A stretch of DNA of 64,000 nucleotides from CAVXFL01 sp963761015 (GCA_963761015.1 CAVXFL010000011.1:180399-244398); one strand, 5' to 3'. Numbered from the stretch's first letter, positions 36,248 through 47,275 are shown. The notes: generated from the letters alone by a model not told the origin. Translations and numbers: made by a program.

Positions 36248-36979
36248 ATGCTGATCGCACCGACCAGTCCGCAACCCGATACGACCGAGTTGAGCAGCAG
36301 CGCCGGATTGGACGATGCGCCTCCTATACGTGATCGCGTGCTGCGTACGCTCGCGCTCGCCGCGGCCACCGACGACGATGGCGAGCGTCGCCGTTTGCTG
36401 ACCTTCGTGGTGGTCGGCGCCGGACAGGCTGGCGTGGCGCTGGCCGGTTCCCTCGCCGAATGCCTTGCCGCCGCGCTCGATCGCGATTTCCCCCGCCTCG
36501 ACCCCTCCATGGCGCGCGTCGTGCTGGTGGATCCCGCCGTCCGCGTCCTCCCGGGCTTCGCCATCAGCCTGTCCAGCCTGGCGCGTGACGCGCTGAAGCG
36601 CCTCGGCGTGGAGCTGCGCCTCGGCGTGGCGCCGAGCAACGACGCGGTCGGCATCGTGCTCGCCGGCAAGCCGATCCCGAGCGCGACCGTGCTCTGGGCG
36701 GACGGCGACGTCCCCGCCGCTCGCGGGTCCAAGTTCGCGCCGGTCTGCCGCGGCTTCGCGGTCGCCGAAATCGGCCGGTTCCGCCTCTCCGGCAGCTTCG
36801 CCTGGCTGGTCTGGCGGGTTGCGCGGCTCTTGACCGCCAGCGAGGCCCGCCAGCACGGCGCCGTGGCGCTCCGCCGCGCCCGACCCGACACGGCCTCCCG
36901 CCGCGCCGTCGCCGCGATCGAGCGCAAGCGCGCCCGCCGGCAGGATAGGCCCGTCCCGGGCGTGCTGCTCTGCCGCTGA
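36248..36979 (+). CDS. Truncated type II NADH dehydrogenase-like protein (NAD-binding half only)
   Basis: The retained part matches the second Rossmann fold of NDH-2: RVLRTLALAAATDDDGERRR, LLTFVVVGAGQAGVALAG, DFPRLDPSMARVVLVDPAVR, VLPGFAISLSSLARDALKRL, IPSATVLWADGDVPAA. The N-terminal FAD-binding GxGxxG region and the second flavin-contacting VGD motif are missing. The end (GRFRLSGSFAWLVWRVARLL) resembles the C-terminal membrane-binding helix. The frame is uninterrupted over 244 codons, so it may be a degenerate but expressed relic. ATG 36209 is a possible upstream start. Confidence 0.55.
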   Translation: MLIAPTSPQPDTTELSSSAGLDDAPPIRDRVLRTLALAAATDDDGERRRLLTFVVVGAGQAGVALAGSLAECLAAALDRDFPRLDPSMARVVLVDPAVRVLPGFAISLSSLARDALKRLGVELRLGVAPSNDAVGIVLAGKPIPSATVLWADGDVPAARGSKFAPVCRGFAVAEIGRFRLSGSFAWLVWRVARLLTASEARQHGAVALRRARPDTASRRAVAAIERKRARRQDRPVPGVLLCR

Positions 36980-37243
36980 CGTGGCGGCATCGTGGAGGGC
37001 GGCGTCTACGCCGCCGGTGCGCTGATCCGCTCCGACCAGCCCTGCCGCGGCGCACCCGGTGCGGCCGTTTCGGCCGCCGCCATGACGCAGGCGACCGCCA
37101 GCCCCGCGTAGGCGGCCGGGTTCAGGGGGCCGGATTGGGGCAGCCAGCGCGTTGCCCCGTCCAGCATCGCGAACATTGAGATCGTGATCGGGGCGGTCGG
37201 GTGCCCGCCGAGCCGCGCGAAAACGAGCTGCGCGTCTTGGGTA

Positions 37244-38191
37244 TCACGGACTGACGTGGCCCATGAATTTCTCGGGCGGCCGCGTGCCCCATTGCGAGCG
37301 CAGTCCGTCCTCCGCCGATATGAGGTTGCCGCCGTTGCGCGCGTTCAGCCGGTCGGTGTCCGCCCAGTGCTCGTGCACCCGCCGCCACGGATCGGCCCAA
37401 TAATCGTATACTTGGCTGCCCAGCAGGTGCCGCCCGATCCCCCACATATGCTCGTACTTTCCCAGGCTCGCAAGATGCTCGTGCCCGATGAACACATCGT
37501 CGATGTCCTGCACCTCGAAGGAGAAATGATTGAGCCCCGCGCACGCGTTTTTCATGCAGAAGAACGCGTGGTGGTCCACGTACTCGTCGCCACGATCGAG
37601 GCGATTGAACGAACCGACAATATTGTCCGGGCTACCGGCATAGACGTCGTCGGAGCAAATCAGCCCGAGCGTGTCGCGGAACCAGCGAACGGTGTCCATG
37701 TTCCTTGGCGAGCCGAGCACAACGTGGCCGATGCGGTTGACGCGCGAGGGTCCGCGACGGAAGCGCATCAGTTCGCCCGCGCGGTTCAGCGGCTCCGGGC
37801 CGGAGTTCAGCGGCTGGCGCACCACCTGAATCGGCCAGACCGCCTCGAGCCCGTGAACCACCTCAACGGCATAGCCGTTCGGTTCCGAGAGCCGGACCCG
37901 GGTGCCTCCGCCGGGCTCGTCGATGTGCTCGATCCCCGACGCGCCGGGGAGTTGGGCGAGCACCTTCAGGTCCTCCTCGCTGCTCGCGCACCAGGCAAAG
38001 CCGAGGAACGCCGGGTCGCCCTTCTCCGTCACATGAATATGGTGGAAGGGCCCCGTCCCGCGCATGTAAAGCGCGGTCGGCGTTCGCGCCGCGCGCACCA
38101 TGCCGAATGCCGTGAGAAACTCTTCCTGCGCGTCGAGATCAGGCGAACGCAGCCGCCCAAACGCGAGTTCTCGCACCCTGATCGCCGGCAT
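37244..38191 (-). CDS. VOC-family extradiol dioxygenase-like protein
   Basis: Two vicinal-oxygen-chelate modules (about 5-120 and 145-280). The second has the ligands expected of type I extradiol dioxygenases: RIGHVVLG, LNHFSFEVQD and VHEHWADTDR. Probably iron-dependent ring cleavage or a related reaction; the substrate is unknown. It is an isolated gene with no catabolic operon around it. Confidence 0.83.
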   Translation of the reverse strand: MPAIRVRELAFGRLRSPDLDAQEEFLTAFGMVRAARTPTALYMRGTGPFHHIHVTEKGDPAFLGFAWCASSEEDLKVLAQLPGASGIEHIDEPGGGTRVRLSEPNGYAVEVVHGLEAVWPIQVVRQPLNSGPEPLNRAGELMRFRRGPSRVNRIGHVVLGSPRNMDTVRWFRDTLGLICSDDVYAGSPDNIVGSFNRLDRGDEYVDHHAFFCMKNACAGLNHFSFEVQDIDDVFIGHEHLASLGKYEHMWGIGRHLLGSQVYDYWADPWRRVHEHWADTDRLNARNGGNLISAEDGLRSQWGTRPPEKFMGHVSP

Positions 38192-38427
38192 TTGTCCGCT
38201 TCCCTGATCTGGCAGTAATGGTACTCAGCGAACTGCATCCGCTCAAGCGCCATACCGAATTCCCTTGGTCATCCGGAGCCGCAAACACGACGCCCACGCG
38301 CGAATAGCGCCAAGACCGATGCCGAACAGACTGGCGGAAACGGCCATGAGCGCTTGACTATGGCATCCATCCGGCGGATTGCCTGCGTAGACTTCAGCAC
38401 CACGGTCGGCATCACGGAGGCGTTGCC

Positions 38428-39070
38428 ATGCCTGGTCCGCACCTCGTGTATTTCGCCGACCCGATGTGCTCCTGGTGCTGGGGCTTCTCACCCGTGATCG
38501 CCGCCATCCGCGAGCGGTTCGGGAAGAGCTTGCCGATCCGACTTGTGCTTGGTGGCCTGCGCCCGGGGACGACGACGGCGATGGATGACGCGGCCCGCGC
38601 CGCGGCGCGCTCGCATTGGGAACATGTGCGCGAAGCGTCCGGCCAGCCCTTCGACTTCGCTTTCTTCTCGCGCGAGACCTTCGTCTATGATACCGAGCCC
38701 GCCTGTCGCGCCGTCGTCGTGATGCGCCGGCGCGGCATGGACGAGGGGCTCGCCGGGTTGCGCCGCATTCACGCGGCGTTCTACGCGGAGAACCGCAACG
38801 TCACCGCCGCCGGCACGCTGACCGAAATCGCCGTCGAGCTTGGTTTCGACGCGACGGCATTCCGCGCTGAGTTTGACGCCGAGGCCGCGGTCGCAGAGAC
38901 TTCGCGCGGACTTCGCGCTCACGCAAAACGCGGGTATCGTCGGCTTCCCGACCCTGATCGCCGGCAGCGGTGGGGACAACCAATACGTGCTGGTTACCCA
39001 CGGCTTTCAGGTGGTCGGAGTCGTCATTCCCGCGCTGGAGCGATGGCTCGCCGGGCTGGCTTCGGCATGA
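38428..39070 (+). CDS. DsbA/FrnE-family thioredoxin-fold oxidoreductase, frameshifted near 38902
   Basis: A CxxC active site (DPMCSWCWGFSPVIAAI, residues 14-17) and helical insert place it in the DSBA/FrnE group, cytosolic (no signal peptide). At 38899-38905 an extra base breaks the frame; deleting one T gives ETRADFALTQNAGIVGFPTL, with the family cis-Pro motif GFPTL, and the frame ends at 39068-39070. It is 88 bases upstream of the peroxiredoxin gene, suggesting a redox pair. Confidence 0.82.
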
Positions 39071-39158
39071 TATGCATGACGGTCGCTCGGCGACCACGTT
39101 TGTTTTCCGGGCCGCTCCGATCGGTCGCGGAACCGGGCATGCGATGTAGGAGAACGCG

Positions 39159-39815
39159 ATGAGCCTCGAGGAAAAGCTGGCGGCCGTGCGCGAAGGGGCG
39201 TCGAAGCGCATTCCGGCTGAGCGACTTGCTGTCATGCACAATGCCACCGAGCGACTGCGCCGGTCCGGCATTCTGCAGCAGGTCATCAAGCCTGGTGCGC
39301 AGGCGCCGGACTTCACCCTGGCGGACCAAGACCGCAACCCGGTCACGCTATCGGCGCTGGCCGCGTCCGGACCCGTCGTAATGAGTGTGTTCCGGGGCTT
39401 CTGGTGACCCTACTGCCGACATGAGCTGGATGCTCTGCAAGCAGTAGTTCCCGAAATCTCGTTGCTGGGCGCAAGCCTTGTTGTTATTTCGCCGCAGTTG
39501 CAGGAGTTCACCAAGCTCGGCGCGGAGCGGCACAAGCTGACGTTTCCGATCCTGACCGACCCCGGCAACAGGGTGGGCGAGGCCTACGGGCTGGCGTTTC
39601 GGCTACCGGACGACCTGATCGAGGTCTACAAGGCGAACGGCATCGACCTGACGAAGTTCAACGGCGACGACAGCTGGCGGTTGTCGATGCCCGCTCGCAT
39701 CGTCATTCGGCGCGGCGGCACCATAGCCTCCGCCGAGGCGGATCCAGACTACACGCACCGGCCGGAACCAGAGGAGACGCTGGCGGTGTTGCGCGAACTC
39801 CAGAAGCGCGGGTGA
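39159..39815 (+). CDS. Putative selenocysteine-containing peroxiredoxin-like protein (TGA at codon 83)
   Basis: The frame runs 39159-39815 with one internal TGA at 39405-39407. Upstream it reads GAQAPDFTLADQDRNPVTLS, then FRGFW; downstream PYCRHELDALQAV and LGASLVVISPQLQEF. In this AhpC/TSA subfamily the motif is RGxWCPYC, so TGA occupies the peroxidatic Cys and the second Cys is kept. Both halves are in the same frame with no internal start. A SECIS-like hairpin follows (separate entry). Translation to 218 residues with Sec83 is inferred. A C-to-A error of TGC is the alternative. A good ribosome site (AGGAG) precedes the ATG. The reaction expected is thiol-dependent peroxide reduction. Confidence 0.78.
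39408..39447 (+). promoter_or_regulatory. SECIS-like hairpin immediately after the in-frame TGA
   Basis: CTACTGC (39410-39416) pairs perfectly with GCAGTAG (39441-39447). Inside, GAGC (39423-39426) pairs with GCTC (39432-39435), closing a five-base loop TGGAT (39427-39431). C39420-G39437 and A39421-T39436 can extend the inner stem leaving T39422 bulged. The loop starts 19 bases after the TGA and has G as its second base. Bacterial SECIS elements bound by SelB have a loop G, often a bulged U, and similar spacing. Confidence 0.68.
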
Positions 39816-39920
39816 CACCTTTCGGAATCAAGCCGTCGGCTCTCGAAGCCGGCGGCTCTTTGCCGCGCCGCGCTGGCTCGGCCCACACTGTTTCAAAACC
39901 ACGACGACAGGGGGAAGCCA

Positions 39921-40829
39921 ATGAGCGACGTCACCATCTTGGCCACGGGCTTCGGCTTTCCTGAAGGCCCCGCGGTTTGTCCCGACGGCGGCATCATCCT
40001 GACCGAGATTCGTAACCAGCAGCTCTCTCGTGTCGCCTCCGACGGTTCGCTCGGCGTGTTCTCCCGTTGCGGCGGCGGACCGAACGGCTTGGCCTTCGGG
40101 CCCGATGGCGCGCTCTATCTCTGCAACAATGGCGGCAGCAAATACGTCGAGGGCTTCTCGATGGGCATCGCGCCGCACCCCGACTACAAGTTCGGCTACA
40201 TCCAGCGCATCGATCCCGCGACCGGTGAGGCCACCGTGCTCTACACCGAGGTCGACGGCAACAAGCTGTCGGCGCCCAACGATCTCGTGTTCGACAAGCA
40301 CGGCGGATTCTACTTCACCGACCTTGGCAAGCGCTACACGCGCCACCGCGACCACGGCGGGATCTACTACGCGCTACCGGATGGCTCGAAGATCAGCGAG
40401 ATCGCCCATCCGATGCTCAGCCCAAACGGTTGCGGCTTGTCGCCCGATGGCAAGACGCTGTACGCCGCCGACACCGAGGGTGCCCGCCTCTGGGCCTTCG
40501 ACATCGAGGCGCCCGGCGTGCTGCGCAAACCGCCCCCCCACGCGCACCACAGCGGACGGGTAATTTGCGGCCTGCCCGGCAATGCCCGCTTCGACAGCCT
40601 CGCCGTACTGGAAAACGGCGACATCGCGGTCGCCACGCTCAACACCGGCTACATCACCGAGATTTCACCCGCCGGCGATATCGTCCGCGCCGTGAAGATG
40701 CCGGACATCTACCCGACCAATATGTGCTTCGGCGGGCCGGACATGCGCACCGCCTACATCACGCTGTCCGACACCGGCCGCCTGGGCACGATGCCGTGGC
40801 CGACGCCAGGGCTGAAGCTGAACTTCTGA
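39921..40829 (+). CDS. SMP-30/gluconolactonase family protein
   Basis: Six-bladed beta-propeller of 302 residues: GFPEGPAVCPDGGIILTEI, GGGPNGLAFGPDGALYLCNN, LSAPNDLVFDKHGGFYFTDL, LSPNGCGLSPDGKTLYAADT, FDSLAVLENGDIAVATL. Metal ligands Glu (EGP), Asn (APND) and Asp (DS) fit the lactonase site. It likely hydrolyses a sugar or aldono-lactone; the substrate is unknown. A GGGG-type ribosome site is upstream. Confidence 0.87.
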   Translation: MSDVTILATGFGFPEGPAVCPDGGIILTEIRNQQLSRVASDGSLGVFSRCGGGPNGLAFGPDGALYLCNNGGSKYVEGFSMGIAPHPDYKFGYIQRIDPATGEATVLYTEVDGNKLSAPNDLVFDKHGGFYFTDLGKRYTRHRDHGGIYYALPDGSKISEIAHPMLSPNGCGLSPDGKTLYAADTEGARLWAFDIEAPGVLRKPPPHAHHSGRVICGLPGNARFDSLAVLENGDIAVATLNTGYITEISPAGDIVRAVKMPDIYPTNMCFGGPDMRTAYITLSDTGRLGTMPWPTPGLKLNF

Positions 40830-40884
40830 CCGGGCTCAGAGGTCGTTGCTCTGCCCGGCGCGCGGTCGGGGTTCAGCCCTATCG

Positions 40885-41631
40885 TCAGTAGCAAAGATAG
40901 CCGCCGTCCACCGGCAGCGTGACGCCGGTAATGAAGCGCGCCATGTCGGAGGCCAGGAACACGGCCGGGCCGGCGATATCCTCGGGCGTGCCGATCCGGC
41001 CGAGCGGAATGCGCCCCTCGAACTGCGCCATGTAGCTCGGGTTCTGCCGCGCCGTTTCGTTCAGCGGCGTGGCGATCAACCCCGGACCGATGGCGTTGAC
41101 GCGAATGCCCATCGGCGAAAGCTCGATCGCCAGCGCCTTGGTCAGCGCCCGCACACCGCCCTTGGAGGTCGTGTACGCGGCCGAGTTCCGCAACGCGACG
41201 AAGGACTGCACGGAACCGATATTCACGACCGCGCCCTTCGTCTCGCGCAACTGGGCCAGGAACGCGGTGGTCACGAAATACGGCCCGTCGAGATTGACGG
41301 CGAGCGTCGTGTCCCAGTCCTCCCGGGCGTTCGCATCCGTGACCGACCCGCGGCGGATGATCCCGGCGTTGTTCACCAGCACCGAAATGTCACCCAGGTC
41401 GGCGCGCACGCGGCGCGCCAACTCGTCGCACGCGCCGCGGTCGGAGACGTCGGCGCTATAATAGGCGGCGCGTCCCCCGAGTGATTCCGCGATCGTGCGA
41501 GCCGCTTCGGCCTTGATGTCGACGGCGATCACGCGGGCGCCCGCCTGCGCCATGCCGCGCGCGATCCCGGCGCCGATCCCCGACCCGGCGCCGGTCACCA
41601 GCGCCAACTTCCCTGCCAGCAGACCCGACAT
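40885..41631 (-). CDS. SDR-family NAD(P)-dependent oxidoreductase
   Basis: Classical short-chain dehydrogenase: cofactor motif TGAGSGIGAGIARG, NNAG, catalytic Ser in NIGSVQSF, YTTSKGG (Tyr and Lys of YxxxK) and a C-terminal FITGVTLPVDGGYLCY. Asp in VIAVDIK after strand 2 suggests NAD(H) preference. It lies tail-to-tail with the SMP-30 gene; a sugar-acid pathway is possible but not shown. Confidence 0.9.
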   Translation of the reverse strand: MSGLLAGKLALVTGAGSGIGAGIARGMAQAGARVIAVDIKAEAARTIAESLGGRAAYYSADVSDRGACDELARRVRADLGDISVLVNNAGIIRRGSVTDANAREDWDTTLAVNLDGPYFVTTAFLAQLRETKGAVVNIGSVQSFVALRNSAAYTTSKGGVRALTKALAIELSPMGIRVNAIGPGLIATPLNETARQNPSYMAQFEGRIPLGRIGTPEDIAGPAVFLASDMARFITGVTLPVDGGYLCY

Positions 41632-41695
41632 TCGCCCCCTCCCTTTTCCCGATTGCCCCGGGTCGCGCCAGGGTAATGGCCGCGCGCAGCGCCCG

Positions 41696-43518
<1,823 letters not shown>

Positions 43519-43519
<1 letters not shown>

Positions 43520-44859
43520 CAGGTTGTTTCCTTCTTACGCTCAGGCGCTTTCGACGCGCGGCGGGATCGGAACTCGGCGGCGCGCCCGGGCTTCTCGACC
43601 TGCACGCCGCGCGCGATCGCCAGCGCGTCCGGCGCGACGTCGCGCACGATCACGCTGCCGGCCGCCGTGATCGCCCGTGCGCCCACCGTCACTGGCGCGA
43701 CCAGCGCCGTGTCGGAGCCGATGAACGCCCCTTCTCCGATGACGGTGCGGTGCTTGGCGACTCCATCGTAATTGCAGGTGATAGTGCCGGCGCCGATATT
43801 GGCCCCGGCACCCACCTCGACGTCGCCGAGATAACTCAGGTGGTTGGCCTTCGCGCCCCGCCCAAGCCGCGCCGCCTTCAGCTCCACGAAATTGCCCACA
43901 TGCGCGCCCTCGCCGACCACCGTGCCGGGCCGCACCCTCGCATACGGGCCGACGATTGCGCCCGCGGCGACCGTGCAACCCTCGAGATGGCTGAAGGCGC
44001 GGATCTCGGCGCCCGGCCCGACCTCCACACCGGGACCGAACACCACGTACGGCGCCACGCTCACGTCGGTCGCGAGGCGGGTGTCGGCGGACAAAAACAC
44101 GGTTTCCGGCGCGGTCATGCCCACGCCGGCATCCATGGCGGCGGTGCGCAAACGGCTCTGCACGGTTGCCTCGGCCGCGGCCAACTCCGCCCGCGAATTG
44201 ATGCCGCGCAGCTCCTCGAACAGCCCCTCGACGGCGACCACGCGGGCGCCGCCCATCGCGGCATGGGCGACCACATCGGTCAGGTAATACTCGCCGGCCG
44301 GGTTGTCGGGCCGCACCTGGCCAAGCCAGCGCACCAGAGCACCGGCGGCGCCACACAGGCCCCCCGCGTTGCACAGGGTTCGCGCGCGTTCCGCCTCGGT
44401 CGCGTTGGTCCATTCGACGACGCGCTCGACATGGCCGCCGGCTTCGATCACGCGCCCGTAGTGGCCGGGCTCGGGCGGGCGCATGGCGAGCAGCGCCAGG
44501 CTGGCATCGCCGCTCTGCAACCGGGCGAGCAGCTTGCGCAAGGTGTCGGCTCGGACGAGTGGATTGTCGGCGTAGAGAACCGCGACTAGGCCCTCGCCGA
44601 ACCAGGGCGCCGCCTGCAACGCGGCATGGGCGGTGCCGAGGCGCTCCGGCTGAACGACCGTCGGGTGCGGGGCAGCCACCGCCGCCACGCCCGCCATGCC
44701 GGGACCGACCACGACCACGACGCGGTCGAACACCTCGGCGCAGGCGTCGATCAGATGGCGGAGCATCGGGCGCCCGGCGATCGGGTGCAGCGCCTTCGGC
44801 AGCGCCGATTTCATGCGGGTGCCGAGCCCGGCGGCGAGGATGATTGCGGTCGCGGACAT
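43519..44859 (-). CDS. glmU: Bifunctional GlmU (UDP-GlcNAc pyrophosphorylase / GlcN-1-P acetyltransferase)
   Basis: The N-terminal uridylyltransferase has LAAGLGTRMKSALPKALHPI and RPMLRHLIDAC. The C-terminal left-handed beta-helix has NFVELKAARLGRGAKANHLS, YLGDVEVGAGANIGAGTIT and SDTALVAPVTVG. Length (446) is normal. It is coupled to glmS by an overlapping stop/start, giving a glmU-glmS operon. Confidence 0.96.
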
Positions 44860-44961
44860 GCCGCCCTGGCTAGCGGTGGCACCCGCCCGTTGTCAAAGCT
44901 TCCCGCGTGACACGGGAGTTCTGGCCGATACGGCTGCCGGTCCGTTGGCCTGCTCGGCGGC

Positions 44962-45376
44962 TCAGGCCGTATTGCGCCAGAGTTCGAGCCGCGGATCGAA
45001 ATGCTTCGGATGCGCCGCTTCCAGCGTGCGCACCACCGAGTCCGCCTCCTCGGGAAGCGGAAAGACCGCAAGGATGGGGTCGCCGTGTCGGACCGCAGTC
45101 CCGGTAGGCCTCCGCGCCATGATCCGGCCAGACCGTGTTGCGGATCCGGCCGATCAGGTTCTTGTCGGCCGGCTCGCTCGCGGCCGCCGCCTCGCGATCC
45201 GCCGGGGCATGCTCCACCAACTCGATCCGCTCGGCCGGAATACCGAGTTGCAGCAGCCGTTCCCGCGCCTCCCTCGCTTGCGCAAGATCGCCGAAGATCG
45301 CGACAATGCGTCGCTCCCCGAGGTCTGCCGCCGGATTGTGCAGCGGACCGTTGACGGTTGTGGGACTGTCATCCAT
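44962..45376 (-). CDS. Small stress-type protein of unknown function, frameshifted near 45102
   Basis: Met at 45376 follows a GGAG ribosome site. The first frame, MDDSPTTVNGPLHNPAADLG, RRIVAIFGDLAQAREARERL, NLIGRIRNTVWPDHGAEAY, gives way at a GGG run (about 45100-45104) to GTAVRHGDPILAVFPLPEEA, DSVVRTLEAAHPKHFDPRLE, LWRNTA, ending at a TGA at 44962-44964. The joined protein looks like the YflT-type general-stress alpha/beta fold (a VAIFGDxxQA strand-helix start). An extra G in the run is the likely cause. Confidence 0.55.
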
Positions 45377-45567
45377 GGCCAGGATCTCCTGTGGCCCGCT
45401 GAACCGGGCTCGCATGTCGCCCGCTGCAACGGGTGGGTGCCGGCGCCGGTTGTGCCGCCTCTCGGGAATTTCCGGGACTTGGGCGGGAACAAATGCGGAG
45501 GGTGAAAGGCCGCGCCGTTGACACTCCGGAGCACGCCGACCTATCACGCGCTGGTTCCGCGTGGCGC

Positions 45568-45643
45568 GGGGTGCGTAGCTCAGCGGCAGAGCACCGCCTT
45601 CACACGGCGGGGGTCGCAGGTTCAAACCCTGCCGCACCCACCA
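45568..45643 (+). tRNA. tRNA-Val (anticodon CAC)
   Basis: Acceptor GGGTGCG (45568-45574) pairs with CGCACCC (45633-45639); discriminator A and an encoded CCA (45641-45643) follow. The anticodon stem CCGCC/GGCGG encloses TTCACAC with anticodon CAC at 45601-45603. The T-arm GCAGG-TTCAAAC-CCTGC is canonical. The 3' part is the attachment site of the adjoining island. Confidence 0.95.
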
Positions 45644-45644
45644 A
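45593..45644 (+). repeat. Island 1 attachment repeat, tRNA-proximal copy
   Basis: The 3' 52 bases of tRNA-Val, from the anticodon stem through CCA and the next A, recur exactly at 48746-48797. This is the classic signature of tyrosine-recombinase integration that leaves the tRNA intact on one side. Confidence 0.9.
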
Positions 45645-45691
45645 TGAAATCAAAGTCTTACGTGCACTCGGCGAAAAACGGCTGGGCGACC

Positions 45692-45713
45692 TAGCCAACA
45701 CATAGCCAACAGG
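45692..45713. repeat. Candidate integrase arm-type site, left
   Basis: Two tandem TAGCCAACA units separated by CA and followed by GG. An identical 22-base block is at 48614-48635 near the other island end. Positions inside both att boundaries fit arm-type sites bound by the integrase N-terminal domain. Confidence 0.5.
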
Positions 45714-45792
45714 TTCGGGGGGATGGCGGTTCGTTTGCCCGTCTCGGGAGCGATGTTTGCTCGCCACAGCGTTCCCGCTATGTTCTGGGCGC

Positions 45793-46047
45793 ATGGGCTC
45801 GCGAAACCCCGATCGCCTGCCGCAGACTGGCATGTTGCGGCTCGGCCGCCCCGGTCACGTGTGGATAGCCCGATGCGTCCGGTGCGGCCGGAAATCGCTG
45901 CTGCCGACCGATCGCATTTTGGCGCGGTTCGGCGAGCGGGTGCCGCTGCACCAGGCCGCGAGCCGCCTGAAATGCGCCGGGTGCGGGCATCGCGGGGCGG
46001 AGGCTTACCTCGGCGAACTGCCGGAGCCGGGTGCTGGCGGCAGTTGA
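45793..46047 (+). CDS. Small zinc-ribbon protein
   Basis: From ATG 45793 the 84-residue product has two CxxC knuckles, CVRCGRK and CAGCGHR, about 36 residues apart, consistent with one structural zinc. Between them is LLPTDRILARFGERVPL. Similar small proteins are common in alphaproteobacterial islands; function unknown. Confidence 0.55.
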   Translation: MGSRNPDRLPQTGMLRLGRPGHVWIARCVRCGRKSLLPTDRILARFGERVPLHQAASRLKCAGCGHRGAEAYLGELPEPGAGGS

Positions 46048-46142
46048 CGAACCAGAAGCAGCCATCGGCGCTGAATTCCTGGCCTCGGTCGGGCCGAATG
46101 GTGAAGGAGCCGCCCATGAGCGAGAAGCAAGGGGAACCGGAA

Positions 46143-47208
46143 GTCTTAGTGTCTGAGAGTTTGACTCGAATCGCCCATGCAACTCCAACGCGTTGATTTC
46201 CTTAGCAACTCCGATGTCAGGGTTGTTCAAGCCGCGGCGAGGCGGCGCGACATCAACTTTACGCTGGCGATGTAGAGCCAAGTCACCGAGCTTTCGATCG
46301 TCGCTTCAACATCCTTCGCCAGGCGGCGGTTGCGATTCAGCCAGGCGAACGTGCGTTCGACCACCCAGCGACGCGGCAGCAGGACAAAGCCGCGGACGAG
46401 GTCCGAACGCTTGACGATCTCGATCGTCCAGTCGCCGAGCTTCGCGATGGCTCCTTTCAGTTTCTCACCGGCGTAGCCGCCATCGGCAAAGACATGGCGC
46501 AGCCAGGGAAACGAGTTTCGCACACTCGCCAGCAGATCGGGTGCGCCGTCACGATCCTGCACATTCGCCGGATGCACGATCATCCCGACCGGCAGGCCGA
46601 TGGTGTCGGTGAGGATATGACGCTTGCGCCCTTTGATCATCTTCTCGGCCGCATAGCCGCGCGGTCCACCGGACTCGGTCGTCTTGGCCGACTGGCTGTC
46701 GATCACGCCAGCGGTCGGGCTTGCCTCGCGGCCGGCGGCTTCGCGCACGTCCATCAGCAGCACATGGTTGACGCTCTGCCAGGTTCCGTTATCCCGCCAC
46801 GCATAGAAATACCGCTGCACGGTGGTGTATGGCGGGAACTCCTTGGGCAGCCGCCGCCACTGGCAGCCCGACTGGGCGATGTAGAAGATGGCGTCGACGA
46901 CATCTCGCAGGCGGGTGTGGCGCTTCCGCCCACGCTCGGCCGGCGGCGGCAGGTGCACCTCGATCACCGACCACTCCTCGTCGGTGGTATCGCTTGCATA
47001 GCGCAGACCGTCGCGCCGATACCTGGCACGCGTGATTTCAGTCCAGGCCATGATGTCACTCCTCGGTGTCTTCGCAACCCGAGAGAATCGTCGCCACTGA
47101 AATCACGCAACCCCCTGCGCCAGCCAGCGACCGCGCGCAACCAACACCCAAGTCGTTGAAATAACTCGAAGGTCCGTTCCGGATAGATTCCGGGTCAGCC
47201 TCTAAGAC
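46143..47208. mobile_element. IS5-family insertion sequence (island 1)
   Basis: Imperfect terminal inverted repeats GTCTTAGTGTCTGA at the left and the complement of GTCTTAGAGGCTGA at the right (14 bases, 3 mismatches at most) flank one transposase gene. Length about 1.07 kb. Exact ends and target duplication are uncertain by a few bases. Confidence 0.6.
46227..47051 (-). CDS. IS5-family transposase (intact)
   Basis: The 274-residue DDE enzyme has an N-terminal DUF4096-like domain (YASDTTDEEWSVIEVHLPPP, QSGCQWRRLPKEFPPYTTVQ). Catalytic residues lie in GVIDSQSAKTTE, HVFADGGYAGEKL and RRWVVERTFAWLNRNRRL. The single frame is complete, so this copy may be active. Confidence 0.9.
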   Translation of the reverse strand: MAWTEITRARYRRDGLRYASDTTDEEWSVIEVHLPPPAERGRKRHTRLRDVVDAIFYIAQSGCQWRRLPKEFPPYTTVQRYFYAWRDNGTWQSVNHVLLMDVREAAGREASPTAGVIDSQSAKTTESGGPRGYAAEKMIKGRKRHILTDTIGLPVGMIVHPANVQDRDGAPDLLASVRNSFPWLRHVFADGGYAGEKLKGAIAKLGDWTIEIVKRSDLVRGFVLLPRRWVVERTFAWLNRNRRLAKDVEATIESSVTWLYIASVKLMSRRLAAA

Positions 47209-47275
47209 GCAAGCGGGTGTTCCCGCACCCCTTGCGGCGCCTATTGCCGCGGAAACCGCCGCGGCTCGGATCGGT

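Noticed and set aside
36980..37243. Minus-strand open stretch downstream of the VOC gene reading AYAGLAVACVMAAAE
   Set aside because: It looks mildly coding but has no start, no family match and begins inside the VOC gene; possibly a relic.
45600..45833. Minus-strand frame crossing the tRNA-Val gene and similar frame at 44870-45637 beginning MRQGLNLRPP
   Set aside because: The N-terminal parts are translated tRNA sequence (reverse complement of the T-arm), not protein.
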